A DNA stretch of 64,000 nt from Gilvimarinus chinensis DSM 19667. Its GTDB lineage: Bacteria > Pseudomonadota > Gammaproteobacteria > Pseudomonadales > Cellvibrionaceae. Shown here piece by piece: positions 1 through 9,120 of this stretch (within the stretch, counting starts at the first letter, position 1; every line of letters begins with the position of its first letter). The stretch spans positions 186,001 through 250,000 of the forward strand of contig NZ_KB898706.1 in NCBI RefSeq assembly GCF_000377745.1, in the 5' to 3' direction. Made by a program: the position numbers and the translations under genes. The notes under the pieces are model-generated. The model was given only the letters and a program-made list of their open reading frames with translations. It was not told the DNA's origin and searched no databases.

Positions 1-1
1 T

Positions 2-838
2 GGTGTCGAGTTCGAGTCCTGGTCTCATTGGTTGCCCTGTGATAGAGCCGTGACAGCAGCGAGTGAGGTTATGTCGTCGATGCCGCCGTATACGAAATCT
101 ACGGCTCAAGCGGCGGGGTGGCAGTGGCGCATCCCTTTACAGCATCGTACGGGTAATGGTTACGTGTACTCCAGCCACCATATCAGCGACGATGAAGCCG
201 CTAGCAGCTTGCTCCACCCTATACAGGGGGCGCCGCTGTCGGATCCTGCGTTATTAAAATTTGAAGCAGGTCGTCGTAAGGTCAACTGGAAAGGGAACTG
301 CATTGCTGTGGGTCTTTCCGGAGGTTTTCTGGAGCCGCTGGAATCGACGAGTATTTATCTTATTCAGGTTTCGATTCAGCAGCTTCTCAACCTATTTCCA
401 GATAAACACCCTTCTGCCCCACTTGTTGACGAGTTCAATCGCAGAATCGACCTTGAATATGAGCGAATAAGAGACTTTCTGATATTGCATTACGTTGCAA
501 ACGGTAGAGAGGGCGAGTCTTTTTGGGATGACTGCCGGCAAATGAAGTTTCCCGACTCTTTACGGGAAAAAATATCGCTGTATGCCAGTCGTGGTTACAT
601 AGACCAGTACAAATACGGTTTGTTTTCACCTTCCAGTTGGCTTGCGGTGTTGATGGGGCAGGTGGGTGGTGCGCGTGGCTACGAGCGAGTCTGTGATAAC
701 CAAAGCGTGCAGCGCCTTGCGGATCGTATGCAATCTATCAAGCATTCAATTGATTCAGGTGTGGCGGACTTAAGTTCTCATCGAGAATTTATTAACGATT
801 ACTGCAAGTCTCAAATTGGTGAGTTAGCTCATGGTTAA
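2..838 (+). CDS. Flavin-dependent tryptophan-halogenase family protein, 5' end outside window
   Basis: The frame is open from base 2, so the gene begins upstream of the window; 278 residues of the C-terminal part are visible. It holds the family signatures WSHWLPCD (substrate side), GWQWRIP (the WxWxIP motif that keeps FAD reduction and chlorination/bromination separated) and FLEPLEST, whose Glu-Ser pair positions substrate and hypohalous acid near the catalytic lysine. The lysine and the N-terminal FAD motif lie off the edge. It closely resembles the complete homologues at 2344-3834 and 51121-52608. Its stop overlaps the start of the next gene by 8 nt (ATGGTTAA), so the pair is translationally coupled. 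Such genes are common beside TonB receptors in marine glycan degraders; the substrate is unknown, and tryptophan itself is only the family label. Confidence 0.9.
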   Translation, partial: GVEFESWSHWLPCDRAVTAASEVMSSMPPYTKSTAQAAGWQWRIPLQHRTGNGYVYSSHHISDDEAASSLLHPIQGAPLSDPALLKFEAGRRKVNWKGNCIAVGLSGGFLEPLESTSIYLIQVSIQQLLNLFPDKHPSAPLVDEFNRRIDLEYERIRDFLILHYVANGREGESFWDDCRQMKFPDSLREKISLYASRGYIDQYKYGLFSPSSWLAVLMGQVGGARGYERVCDNQSVQRLADRMQSIKHSIDSGVADLSSHREFINDYCKSQIGELAHG

Positions 839-2330
839 AAGTATTTGTGTGGTCGGTCGAGATGCCGATGCGTGGATCACGGCGAGAGTGTTGCAACGTT
901 TTCTGGGGGCTAATGCGCTGGTCTCTCTGTCCATAGTCGAGCTGCCGTCTGACATTGGTGAGCAAGAGGTCTATCCCAGTATTCCCTCTGTGCGTGGATT
1001 GCATAAGTTGCTGGGGTTGTCTGAATCTGACCTTATTGCCAACCTTGGCGCTGTGAACTCTCTGGGCAATCGGTTTGTTGATTGGTCGGCGGTGGGTGAC
1101 TACTACCAAGTGTTCGATACTTACGGGTTGCCCATCAATGACATTGACTTTGTGCAGTACTGGGCTCGTGGCAGACAAAAAGGGTTGCAGGTTCCCTATC
1201 ATGAATTTTCGTTGGCGGTTGCCGCCGCGAAGAGAAATAAGTTTGTCCTGCTAAATGAGCAAACCTCTCTATTCAGCAAAGCATCTTATAGTTTTAATAT
1301 TCCCGCGCTGCCCTATTTAAAAAGAATAGCCACAGAAACTGTGTCACAAGGTATAACAAGATACGCCGGTGATATTGCTAAGGTGGTTGTTGAATCGGGG
1401 GAGCTTCGCCAGTTGGTGTTGGCGGATGGTCAGGTGGTGTCGGCAGACTTATTCATAGACGCCAGCGGCCCTAAGGGCGAGCTGATTACTAGCTTGGATC
1501 AGAGTGCTGATGCCTCGCTGAATGATCTTTTCCCGTTATCGTCAAGTGTTCTCGCGTCGGCGGATAACCTGCCAACCATTCCGTCGTACAATCATTGCAT
1601 TGCCTGTGACCGGGGTTGGCTGGGTGTGTACCCAACCAAAGACAAGGCAGCGTTAGTGTTTAATTACGATCCTGATCAAGTTGTGCCGGATGAAATACCG
1701 GCTATTTTGCAGCGGCTAAGTGGTATGTCAATGAGAGATGGGGTTGTAAAAAGGCACAAGCTAATGCGTAGGGGAAGGCCCTGGGTAGCAAACTGTATTG
1801 CGGTTGGTGGCGCTGCGGCGAATCTTGACTCTGTCAATGGTGTGCAGTTGCACGTGCTGCACCTCACGCTGTCTTACCTGATGGCGCTTTTCCCTGTTGA
1901 TGATAATTTTGAACAAGAAAGGCGCAAGTACGCACAAAAAGTAAACTCCCATGTTGATCGTATTGTGGATTTTCAGTTGGGGCACTATGTGCTAAATGGC
2001 CGTGATGGCGATCCTTTGTGGCAATCTCTAAAAGCAAAGCCGTTAACACCAGGGTTGCGGCAAAAGTTATCGTTGTTTTCTTCGCGAGGCGTTCTCTCTA
2101 TGCAAGAGGATGAAACCTTTCAGGAAGAGGACTGGTATGCCCTTTTTTGTGGTAATGGAATTTTGCCACAAGGGTATGATTTGCAGGTGGCTAATTTAGA
2201 TGAACATGAGCAGATTAAGGAATTTCAAAAGATGCTGAGTTTTATCGCCCATGAAGCGGATCAAATGCCGGATTTGTCGGTACACTTAGGGCTCTCAAAT
2301 AATGAAAACTTTACCGGGTCCATGTTCTGA
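831..2330 (+). CDS. Degenerate halogenase-family paralogue, probably non-catalytic
   Basis: A 499-residue protein collinear with the neighbouring halogenases but stripped of their motifs. The FAD-binding GGGTAGW is GRDADAW (residues 9-15). The VGEATIP segment is absent. The catalytic-lysine position aligns with Ser77 in AVNSLGNRFVDW. WxWxIP is replaced by GWLGVYP. The Glu-Ser pair of FLEPLEST aligns with Asn-Gly in NLDSVNGVQ. Surrounding framework is kept (ADLFIDASGPKG, NCIAVGG, a C-terminal LxGLS-like end), and the frame is intact over full length, so this is a maintained protein rather than a decayed pseudogene. It starts inside the previous gene (8-nt overlap) and is followed after 13 nt by an intact halogenase, suggesting a partner or scaffold role for its neighbours. 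That role is inference. Confidence 0.8.
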   Translation: MVKSICVVGRDADAWITARVLQRFLGANALVSLSIVELPSDIGEQEVYPSIPSVRGLHKLLGLSESDLIANLGAVNSLGNRFVDWSAVGDYYQVFDTYGLPINDIDFVQYWARGRQKGLQVPYHEFSLAVAAAKRNKFVLLNEQTSLFSKASYSFNIPALPYLKRIATETVSQGITRYAGDIAKVVVESGELRQLVLADGQVVSADLFIDASGPKGELITSLDQSADASLNDLFPLSSSVLASADNLPTIPSYNHCIACDRGWLGVYPTKDKAALVFNYDPDQVVPDEIPAILQRLSGMSMRDGVVKRHKLMRRGRPWVANCIAVGGAAANLDSVNGVQLHVLHLTLSYLMALFPVDDNFEQERRKYAQKVNSHVDRIVDFQLGHYVLNGRDGDPLWQSLKAKPLTPGLRQKLSLFSSRGVLSMQEDETFQEEDWYALFCGNGILPQGYDLQVANLDEHEQIKEFQKMLSFIAHEADQMPDLSVHLGLSNNENFTGSMF

Positions 2331-2343
2331 AGGGGGAGCAAGA

Positions 2344-3834
2344 ATGATTAATCGCGTAGTCGTTTTAGGTGGCGGTACGGCTGGTTGGATGACTGCCGCT
2401 GCACTGGCTAAATCCCTATCCGGAGGGCCGGTGTCTATTACCCTGGTGGAGTCGGAAGCCATAGGTACGGTAGGCGTGGGTGAGGCAACAATTCCTCCCA
2501 TTATGATTTATAACAACGCCCTGGGTATTTCTGAAGCTGAGTTTGTGCGGGCGACGAAAGCAACCTTCAAGCTGGGAATCGAGTTTGCGAACTGGAAACG
2601 CAAGGGCGTTTCCTATTTTCATCCATTCGGTATGATTGGCTCCGATATGGATGGCATTAGCTTTATGCACTATTGGCTACGCTGGAGAAAAAACGGAGGG
2701 GCAGCGGATTTTCTCAACTTCAATGCAGAAGCCTGCGCGGCAAGAGAGAAAAAGTTTGCCTGGGTGGAAGAGGAACCAGGCCCCAAAATGTTGCCCGATG
2801 TGAATTATGCCTATCATTTTGATGCTGGGCTCTACGCCAAGTTTCTACGCGAATTTGCAGAAGCGCGAGGTGTTCAGCGTATTGAGGGGGCGGTTTGCGA
2901 TGTGGCGCAGAACCCGGACTCGGGGGATATTACCAGCTTGACGCTAGAGGGTGGTCGGCGTATCGAAGGGGATCTTTTCATAGACTGTAGCGGCTTTCGA
3001 GGGCTTTTGATCGAGAAAACCTATAATGCCGGATACGAAGATTGGAGTCATTGGTTGCCCGTGGACAGTGCAGTAGCCGTGCCTTCGGCCTCTTCGGGTG
3101 AGTTGCTGCCCTACACTCGTTCCATCGCTCATGAGGCGGGTTGGCAGTGGCGCATTCCGTTACAACATCGGGTTGGCAACGGTTATGTTTATTGCAGCAA
3201 ATACATCACTGATGATATGGCCCGTTCGGTATTGCTTAATAACTTGGACGGTGAGGCATTGGCTGAACCTCGTTATCTTCGTTTTAAAACGGGGGTGAGA
3301 AAGAAGTCTTGGGTGAATAATTGTATCGCCGTGGGGCTTTCGGCGGGTTTTTTAGAACCGCTTGAATCGACCAGCATTCATCTTATCCAGAGAGCCATAC
3401 ATAAGATTTTAGCTATGTTTCCTCGGCGTACAATTCAGCCCTGTTTGGTTGAGCGATTTAATCAGGAAATGTATCAAGAATATGATGAAGTGAAAGATTT
3501 TCTGATTGCGCATTATGCCATCACTGAGCGAGATGACAGTCCGTTTTGGCAATATGTAAGGAATATGGCGGTGCCGGACTCATTGCGGCAGAAGCTCGAG
3601 GTGTTTAAAGAGCGTGGTGAAGTTCTTATTAATAAACACGACATGTTTCGGGAAACCAGTTGGTTTTCAGTGCTGATGGGGCAGGGCGTTGAGCCAGAAG
3701 GCTATCACCCTGTGGCCGACACTATATCGGACGAGCAGCTGCGCATGAGAATGACGCATATTCGCCATGCGGTGGAAAAGCGTGTTTCTATGCTGCCTAA
3801 GCATGGGGATTTTGTGAAGAAACACTATATGTGA
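2344..3834 (+). CDS. Flavin-dependent tryptophan-halogenase family protein, complete
   Basis: A 496-residue protein with all expected landmarks: GGGTAGW at residues 9-15 for FAD, VGVGEATIPP near 44, the catalytic-lysine segment ATFKLGIEF with Lys76, W267-Q-W-R-I-P, and FLEPLESTS with Glu341-Ser342. Members use reduced flavin, oxygen and halide to halogenate electron-rich aromatics, commonly indoles. The flavin reductase partner is not in this window. ATG 2344 is preceded by AGGGGG at good spacing; an in-frame upstream ATG at 2302 lies inside the previous gene and was not chosen. It is the last gene of the three-gene run and is followed by a weak hairpin/T-run before a convergent kinase gene. 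Substrate unknown; bromination would be plausible in a marine setting but cannot be read from sequence. Confidence 0.9.
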   Translation: MINRVVVLGGGTAGWMTAAALAKSLSGGPVSITLVESEAIGTVGVGEATIPPIMIYNNALGISEAEFVRATKATFKLGIEFANWKRKGVSYFHPFGMIGSDMDGISFMHYWLRWRKNGGAADFLNFNAEACAAREKKFAWVEEEPGPKMLPDVNYAYHFDAGLYAKFLREFAEARGVQRIEGAVCDVAQNPDSGDITSLTLEGGRRIEGDLFIDCSGFRGLLIEKTYNAGYEDWSHWLPVDSAVAVPSASSGELLPYTRSIAHEAGWQWRIPLQHRVGNGYVYCSKYITDDMARSVLLNNLDGEALAEPRYLRFKTGVRKKSWVNNCIAVGLSAGFLEPLESTSIHLIQRAIHKILAMFPRRTIQPCLVERFNQEMYQEYDEVKDFLIAHYAITERDDSPFWQYVRNMAVPDSLRQKLEVFKERGEVLINKHDMFRETSWFSVLMGQGVEPEGYHPVADTISDEQLRMRMTHIRHAVEKRVSMLPKHGDFVKKHYM

Positions 3835-3861
3835 TTTTACGGTAAAAGCACTTCTAATGCG

Positions 3862-3898
3862 GTTGCATCACTATCGGTGCAACTGTCTGGTTTTTTTT
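3862..3898 (+). terminator. Possible terminator of the halogenase run
   Basis: GTTGCA (3862-3867) pairs with TGCAAC (3878-3883), followed after a few bases by eight Ts (3891-3898). It overlaps the 3' end of the convergent kinase gene, and the gap between stem and T-run makes it weak. Confidence 0.4.
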
Positions 3899-6342
3899 GT
3901 GCTGAGCAAGTCGTATAGGGTTTGATACAGGTCCGCGGGCTTGAGAGGTTTGCTGATGTACTCGTTCATGCCAGCTTTAAGGCACGTTTCTCTGTCACCT
4001 TGAATCGCTTGAGCGGTGACGGCAATAATTGGCAGGTCACGAAGATTAAGGTCATGCCGGATTGCTTTGGTGGCACTGATGCCGTCCAGAATTGGCATTT
4101 CAATATCCATTAAAACGGCATCAAAACCCTCTGCGTTACTGTGCAAAATATCCATGGCTTGTTGACCGTTATCGGCGCTGATAACGCTGATGCCAGCCTT
4201 TCTAAGTATGCCGCGAGCAACTTGTTGGTTAATCACATTGTCTTCGACTAAAAGCACTCGCAGCCCTCGCAGTGCTTTTATCATTTCATCGCTATTGTGC
4301 GTCGGGTTTTCGGTTATGGTTTCTGGTAGGCACCGACTGATGGCATCAAACAGGCGGGATTCACTAACAGGCTTACCAAGAAAGCTATCGACATAATCTG
4401 AACCATGATGATTCGAAAATATTTCATCGCGCTGGAATGAAGAGACTAAAAAAATAAGCGGTTTTTTATGCAGGTCAGTTGAGCATTTAATGTCCTTGGC
4501 AGCGTCTAATCCACTTTTCAGCGGCATCTTATAATCTAGCAGAAGGATATCAAAAGGCTGGCCTTCTGCTTCTGCTTGTTGCACTTTACCAATGGCAGAG
4601 TGAGCATCCGATGCGGTTTCGATGTTACCGACTATTTTTTCGGCCGTCTTTTTTAAAATATTTAAGGCTATTGGGTTGTCATCGACAATTAACAAGTTGA
4701 GATGTTGGCATTTACTGCCGTGCTGCTGAATACGATTGTCGCCTATCTGGCTTGCTTCAAGTTTTGCGGTAAAGGCGAAAGTGGTCCCTTTTGCTGCGAC
4801 GCTTTCTACCGTTAGCTCCCCGTGCATCATGGCTACCAGCAGGTTGCATATATGTAAGCCAAAATCAGAGGGGCTGTTCTGCTTGATGGGCGCGGAGGAT
4901 TTCAGTTTTTCTTGAAGTTGTTTGAGTTGAGTTTGTTCAATACCCGTGCCGTGATCCGTGACGCTGAACTTAATGACTAAAGTGTCTGAGTTTTTTTCTA
5001 AGGCTTCGGCGCTAACAATCACCTCATGACAGCCCGAGTATTGCAGCGCGTTTTTGACAAGTTGACTGATGATATGACTGATTCGCGTGGCGTCACCACG
5101 CATAAAGCGTGGGGTTCCTTCTTTGATGTCAAAAATAATATTTGATTTTTCGTGCAGCGAGCTATTTTCAAAAAATCGAGCAAGGTGCTCAAGAAGCTGT
5201 TCTAAGTCAAAATGGTTGTTATCAAGAATGATTTTTCCGGTTTCCAGTTTGGCGTAATCGAAAACTTGATTGAAGGTTTGCAGTAAGGAATTAGCGGCGC
5301 TCTGAATACTGTTGATATAGCTTTTTTGCAAGTCATTGATCGAGGTGTCCTCGAGAAGATGACTTAAGCCTATTATGGCATTCATAGGGGTGCGAATTTC
5401 ATGACTCATGCTCGCCATAAATTGGCTTTTGGTGTGGCTTGCTTCTTCTGCCTGTACTCGGGCCTCAAGCAGCTCGTTTTGGGCGATAATGGTGTTTGTA
5501 ATGTCACTGCAGTTGGCGACACAGCGGGTGAAAGTCCCATGTTCGTCGGGCTCAACAAAAATACAGCGACAGCTCACCCATACCACTTCACCGTTTCGAC
5601 AGAGAAGGCGATGCTCAAAGCTGCAATGTGGTTGCCGGTTGTATCGAGATGTTTGGAGCTTATCGATAACATCGGCCGCGTCATCCGGGTGAAGCAGATA
5701 GTTGCTAAAGGTGTCGAGGGTGCCGGGGCGCTGCTGGTAGTCGTAACCGAGCATACGCCAAAAGCCGCGACTGAAATGAATTCTATTATCACGAATCTGC
5801 CAGTCCCATAAGCCATCGCGAGAGGCTTCCATGGCGTAGTGGTAGCGTTTGTCCCGCTCCTGCAGTTTATGCAAAAGCTGCCTGCGACAGTAGGCGTCGT
5901 GGATGAGCGCGCCGACTTTTTTGCCCAGGGCGAGCTGGTTGCAGGAAAGATTTGTTGTTGCGATTTGCCACACGGCGATCAATTGTCCGTTGGACGAAAT
6001 GGGTACCAAGTGAAAATCGCGCCATTGCGTGGCTTGAAACTTTTCCAGTGATTGATTCTGATCAGGGTTAAGTTGGGGTTGCTCAAGAAGTGACGATTGA
6101 GCCAGCAGTTGCCAGTTTTGTAGGTGGTTGGATACCAGCCAAATCGCCAGCTCTTGGCAGTCAATTTGGGAACCCAGTAGCTGCAAACTTAAAGGCAGTG
6201 CGCTGTCATCGGTTTCGCCAAGCAGAAGTTCAAAATGGGCCTGCAGAGCATCCTGTTCGGGTAGCTGTGCCTCAGTTTGAGTTGCGAGAGCTTGCTCTAA
6301 CTGTGCTATTCGAGCCTCAAGAGCTTTTTCATTCCCTGGCAT
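3871..6342 (-). CDS. Hybrid sensor histidine kinase: PAS, HisKA, HATPase, two receiver domains
   Basis: An 823-residue protein without obvious transmembrane segments. A short N-terminal coiled coil (EARIAQLEQAL) and a GAF-like region precede a PAS/PAC domain (about residues 165-290, DGLWDWQIRDNRIHFSRGFW). The dimerisation/phosphoacceptor helix is FMASMSHEIRTPMNAIIG with the H-box histidine. The ATPase has LVKNALQYS (N box) and DHGTGI (G1 box). Receiver 1 has IVDDN and LLLDYKMP; receiver 2 has LVEDN, LMDIEMP and the C-terminal SKPLKP lysine. There is no HPt domain, so phosphate must pass to a separate HPt protein or the receivers act internally. No cognate regulator is adjacent. It runs convergently toward the halogenase genes; a functional link is possible but unsupported. 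Confidence 0.93.
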   Translation of the reverse strand: MPGNEKALEARIAQLEQALATQTEAQLPEQDALQAHFELLLGETDDSALPLSLQLLGSQIDCQELAIWLVSNHLQNWQLLAQSSLLEQPQLNPDQNQSLEKFQATQWRDFHLVPISSNGQLIAVWQIATTNLSCNQLALGKKVGALIHDAYCRRQLLHKLQERDKRYHYAMEASRDGLWDWQIRDNRIHFSRGFWRMLGYDYQQRPGTLDTFSNYLLHPDDAADVIDKLQTSRYNRQPHCSFEHRLLCRNGEVVWVSCRCIFVEPDEHGTFTRCVANCSDITNTIIAQNELLEARVQAEEASHTKSQFMASMSHEIRTPMNAIIGLSHLLEDTSINDLQKSYINSIQSAANSLLQTFNQVFDYAKLETGKIILDNNHFDLEQLLEHLARFFENSSLHEKSNIIFDIKEGTPRFMRGDATRISHIISQLVKNALQYSGCHEVIVSAEALEKNSDTLVIKFSVTDHGTGIEQTQLKQLQEKLKSSAPIKQNSPSDFGLHICNLLVAMMHGELTVESVAAKGTTFAFTAKLEASQIGDNRIQQHGSKCQHLNLLIVDDNPIALNILKKTAEKIVGNIETASDAHSAIGKVQQAEAEGQPFDILLLDYKMPLKSGLDAAKDIKCSTDLHKKPLIFLVSSFQRDEIFSNHHGSDYVDSFLGKPVSESRLFDAISRCLPETITENPTHNSDEMIKALRGLRVLLVEDNVINQQVARGILRKAGISVISADNGQQAMDILHSNAEGFDAVLMDIEMPILDGISATKAIRHDLNLRDLPIIAVTAQAIQGDRETCLKAGMNEYISKPLKPADLYQTLYDLLSTKKTRQLHR

Positions 6343-6482
6343 GGGTGGCCCCCAGTTTTGACCGCCTGCGTGGATTGATAATCGTTGTTAAACAGCTAAC
6401 TATAGTCGATTACTGTGACAAAGCCAGTGCTTTTAGGTTTTGGGGCGAGGGCGGTGTAGGGCGCAGAGGGTTTCTTTGAGGG

Positions 6483-6516
6483 CGCGCGCCGCAGCCGGCA
6501 GTGCCAACGGCGCGCG
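6483..6516. terminator. GC-rich hairpin downstream of argH
   Basis: Nine perfect pairs, CGCGCGCCG (6483-6491) with CGGCGCGCG (6508-6516), lie just past the argH stop on the minus strand. There is no U-tract, so Rho-independent termination is doubtful; it may stabilise the 3' end of the message. Confidence 0.4.
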
Positions 6517-6535
6517 GTTATTCTACTGTGGCGGG

Positions 6536-7924
6536 TTACAATTGATCGAGCGCGCGAGCGACGGCCGCCTTAACTTGTTCGGGGGCTGTGCCGCCTGTGT
6601 GATTACGCGCTGCGACGGAGCCTTCTAAGGTCAGCACTTCAAACACATCTGCTGCAATGGTATCGGAGAACTGCTGAAGCTCTTCGAGACTCATTTCAGA
6701 CAAGTCCTTACCTGTGTCTATGCCATAGGCCACGGACTTTCCTACCACTTCGTGTGCATCGCGAAAGGGCATGCCCTTGCGCACTAGGTAGTCGGCCAGG
6801 TCCGTTGCGGTAGAGAAGCCGCGCCGCGCCGCCTCGTACATGTTTTCCTTACGTGAGGTAATGGCGGGCACCATATCGGCGAAAGCGCGCAGGCAATCTT
6901 TTACTGTATCAATGGCGTCGAACAACGGCTCTTTATCTTCCTGGTTGTCTTTGTTGTAGGCCAGCGGCTGTGACTTCATCAGTGTCAGCAGGCTAATCAG
7001 ATGGCCATTCACCCGACCCGTTTTGCCGCGTACCAGCTCTGGCACATCGGGGTTTTTCTTCTGCGGCATAATCGAGGAGCCAGTGCAGAAACGATCGGGT
7101 AGGTCAATAAAGTTAAACTGAGCGCTGGTCCACAGCACTAATTCTTCGCTGGCCCGCGACAGGTGCGTCAACAAAATACTCGCAAAGGCGCAGAACTCGA
7201 TGGCAAAATCTCGATCAGATACCGAATCCAGGCTGTTGTTGGTCGGCTTATCAAAGCCCAGCAGCTCGGCCGTCATGGCTCGGTCGATGGGGTAGGTAGT
7301 GCCCGCCAGCGCCGCTGCGCCCAAGGGGGACTGGTTCAGGCGCGCACGGCAATCGGCCAGGCGTCCGGCATCGCGGGTAAGCATTTCAAACCAGGCAAGC
7401 AGGTGGTGGCCGAAGGTAACAGGCTGGGCGGTTTGCAGGTGAGTGAAGCCGGGCATAATGGTTTCGGCTTCACGCTCAGCCACTTGCAAAATACCGTGTT
7501 GAAGGCGTTTCAGCTCACCGGCAATAGTGTCAATTTCATCGCGCAAATACAAACGGATATCGGTCGCAACCTGGTCGTTACGCGAGCGCCCGGTGTGAAG
7601 CTTTTTGCCGGTAATGCCGATCTTTTCGGTGAGTGCAGCCTCGATATTCATGTGCACATCTTCGAGTGTGACAGACCAGTTGAAATTGCCTGCGTCTATG
7701 TCGGCACGAATTTCTTCCAGCCCGGTAATAATCTGATCTTTTTCGGCGCTGCTCAGTACGCCTACTTTTTCCAGCATTGTGGCGTGGGCAATAGAACCGT
7801 TGATGTCATGGTGATACAGTCGCCAGTCAAAACCAATTGATGCGGTAAAACGCTCCACAAAAGCGTCGGTGGCCTCGCTAAAACGGCCTCCCCAAGGTTT
7901 GGCGGTCTGATCTTGTTCGCTCAT
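6536..7924 (-). CDS. argH: Argininosuccinate lyase
   Basis: A 462-residue cytosolic enzyme, normal length for ArgH, which cleaves argininosuccinate to arginine and fumarate in the last step of arginine synthesis. The fumarase/aspartase signature [12 protein letters not shown] is present with its flexible catalytic serine loop, as are the N-terminal KPWGGRF and [13 protein letters not shown] (substrate binding). The ATG has GAGAGAG just upstream. It is divergent from algZ across 122 bp, the arrangement seen in Pseudomonas and relatives, where argH sits beside fimS/algZ-algR and the hem genes. Confidence 0.98.
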   Translation of the reverse strand: MSEQDQTAKPWGGRFSEATDAFVERFTASIGFDWRLYHHDINGSIAHATMLEKVGVLSSAEKDQIITGLEEIRADIDAGNFNWSVTLEDVHMNIEAALTEKIGITGKKLHTGRSRNDQVATDIRLYLRDEIDTIAGELKRLQHGILQVAEREAETIMPGFTHLQTAQPVTFGHHLLAWFEMLTRDAGRLADCRARLNQSPLGAAALAGTTYPIDRAMTAELLGFDKPTNNSLDSVSDRDFAIEFCAFASILLTHLSRASEELVLWTSAQFNFIDLPDRFCTGSSIMPQKKNPDVPELVRGKTGRVNGHLISLLTLMKSQPLAYNKDNQEDKEPLFDAIDTVKDCLRAFADMVPAITSRKENMYEAARRGFSTATDLADYLVRKGMPFRDAHEVVGKSVAYGIDTGKDLSEMSLEELQQFSDTIAADVFEVLTLEGSVAARNHTGGTAPEQVKAAVARALDQL

Positions 7925-8046
7925 AGTCTCTCTCGCGGCTATAGTGGTTGGCGCTGACGCCAGTTGCTGTGAGCGCCAGTGCCGATAAAATACAAAGTGG
8001 CGGCATTATAGCCAATAACGACCGGTATAGGGGCGAGAACAGATAA

Positions 8047-9120
8047 ATGATGGATCCCACCTCAAGGGTTAGCAGTCGCCGCAGTGAAGGGCTGCCAAAT
8101 CTGTGCAATGTCTACGCACTGTTACTGCTGGTAATTGTTGCCGAGTTGCTAGCGTTATTATTGGTGTTGGCCGATGTGGGGCTGGGCGGGTTTAATTGGG
8201 CGCAATTGGGGCTGGTTTCATTCTTGCTGCAGTGGATTGTACTGGCCAGTGCGGGTTTGTTGTGCCTTATGCAGCCCATATTAACCCGTATGAATCCCGT
8301 GACGGCTGGTATTTGTAGTTATGCGGTGGTGCTGTGCTCTACGGCTTTTTTCTCGCTTGCGGGCCAGTGGTTTTTGCAGGGCGTTGGGGGGCAGTATATT
8401 GACTGGATGCAGATATTCACCCACGTGATCATTGCTGCCATTTTGGCGGGTATGTTATTGCGCTATTTGTATTTGCAGCAGCGCTTGTATCGGCAGCGCC
8501 AGGCTGAATTAAATGCACGTATTCAGGCTCTGCAGGCACGAATAGAACCCCACTTCCTGTTCAACAGTATGAATACTATTGCCAGTTTGATTTCGATTGA
8601 GCCCGAATTGGCTGAGCGTCAGGTGGAGGACTTAAGTGATTTGTTGCGCGCCAGCTTAGCTGAGCCTGCGTTAATACCGGCCAGTAGAGAGCTGGCCTTG
8701 TGCTTGAGTTATGCGCACATTGAACAGGCCCGCCTGGGGGATAGGTTGCAGTTAGATTGGCACGTCGATGCCCTGCCAGCCACAGCGATGCTGCCGAATT
8801 TGCTGCTGCAACCACTGTTAGAAAACGCCATACGCCACGGTATCGAGCCTTCCTCTACCGGTGGCTGGGTGAGCCTCAAGGCCGGGGTGGAAGCGAAACA
8901 GTTAGTCATTGAGGTGTGCAATTCGTTGCCCGAGCCATATCAGCCCGGTGCTCAGCGCGGCAATTGTATTGCGCTGGCCAATATAGAGGACCGATTACAG
9001 GCACATTTTGATGGTGTGGCGCAGCTAACGCTTAAGCCCGATACGAAAACCTTTACCGCCACTATAACAATTCCTCTTAATGCTTTTGCGAAAGCGGTAA
9101 ATCGGCAGCAATATGGATAA
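8047..9120 (+). CDS. algZ: LytS-type sensor histidine kinase (AlgZ/FimS family)
   Basis: A 357-residue inner-membrane protein. Four hydrophobic helices occupy roughly residues 20-150, followed by a short coiled coil and the His_kinase domain with RIEPHFLFNSMNT, where His169 is the usual phosphoacceptor position of this family. The C-terminal ATPase has LLLQPLLENAIRHGIEP. In pseudomonads the AlgZ/FimS-AlgR pair governs alginate, type IV pili and twitching; here the targets are unknown. The stop overlaps the ATG of the response-regulator gene by 8 nt, indicating coupling. Two adjacent ATGs (8047, 8050) are possible starts. Confidence 0.93.
   Translation: MMDPTSRVSSRRSEGLPNLCNVYALLLLVIVAELLALLLVLADVGLGGFNWAQLGLVSFLLQWIVLASAGLLCLMQPILTRMNPVTAGICSYAVVLCSTAFFSLAGQWFLQGVGGQYIDWMQIFTHVIIAAILAGMLLRYLYLQQRLYRQRQAELNARIQALQARIEPHFLFNSMNTIASLISIEPELAERQVEDLSDLLRASLAEPALIPASRELALCLSYAHIEQARLGDRLQLDWHVDALPATAMLPNLLLQPLLENAIRHGIEPSSTGGWVSLKAGVEAKQLVIEVCNSLPEPYQPGAQRGNCIALANIEDRLQAHFDGVAQLTLKPDTKTFTATITIPLNAFAKAVNRQQYG

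Noticed and set aside
831-2330. The middle halogenase-like gene as a frameshifted pseudogene
   Set aside because: The frame is open over 499 codons with normal framework residues; loss is confined to motifs, so it is listed as a degenerate paralogue instead.
7163-7840. 225-codon plus-strand frame opposite argH
   Set aside because: Lies wholly antisense to a clear enzyme gene, with no recognisable product and no SD.
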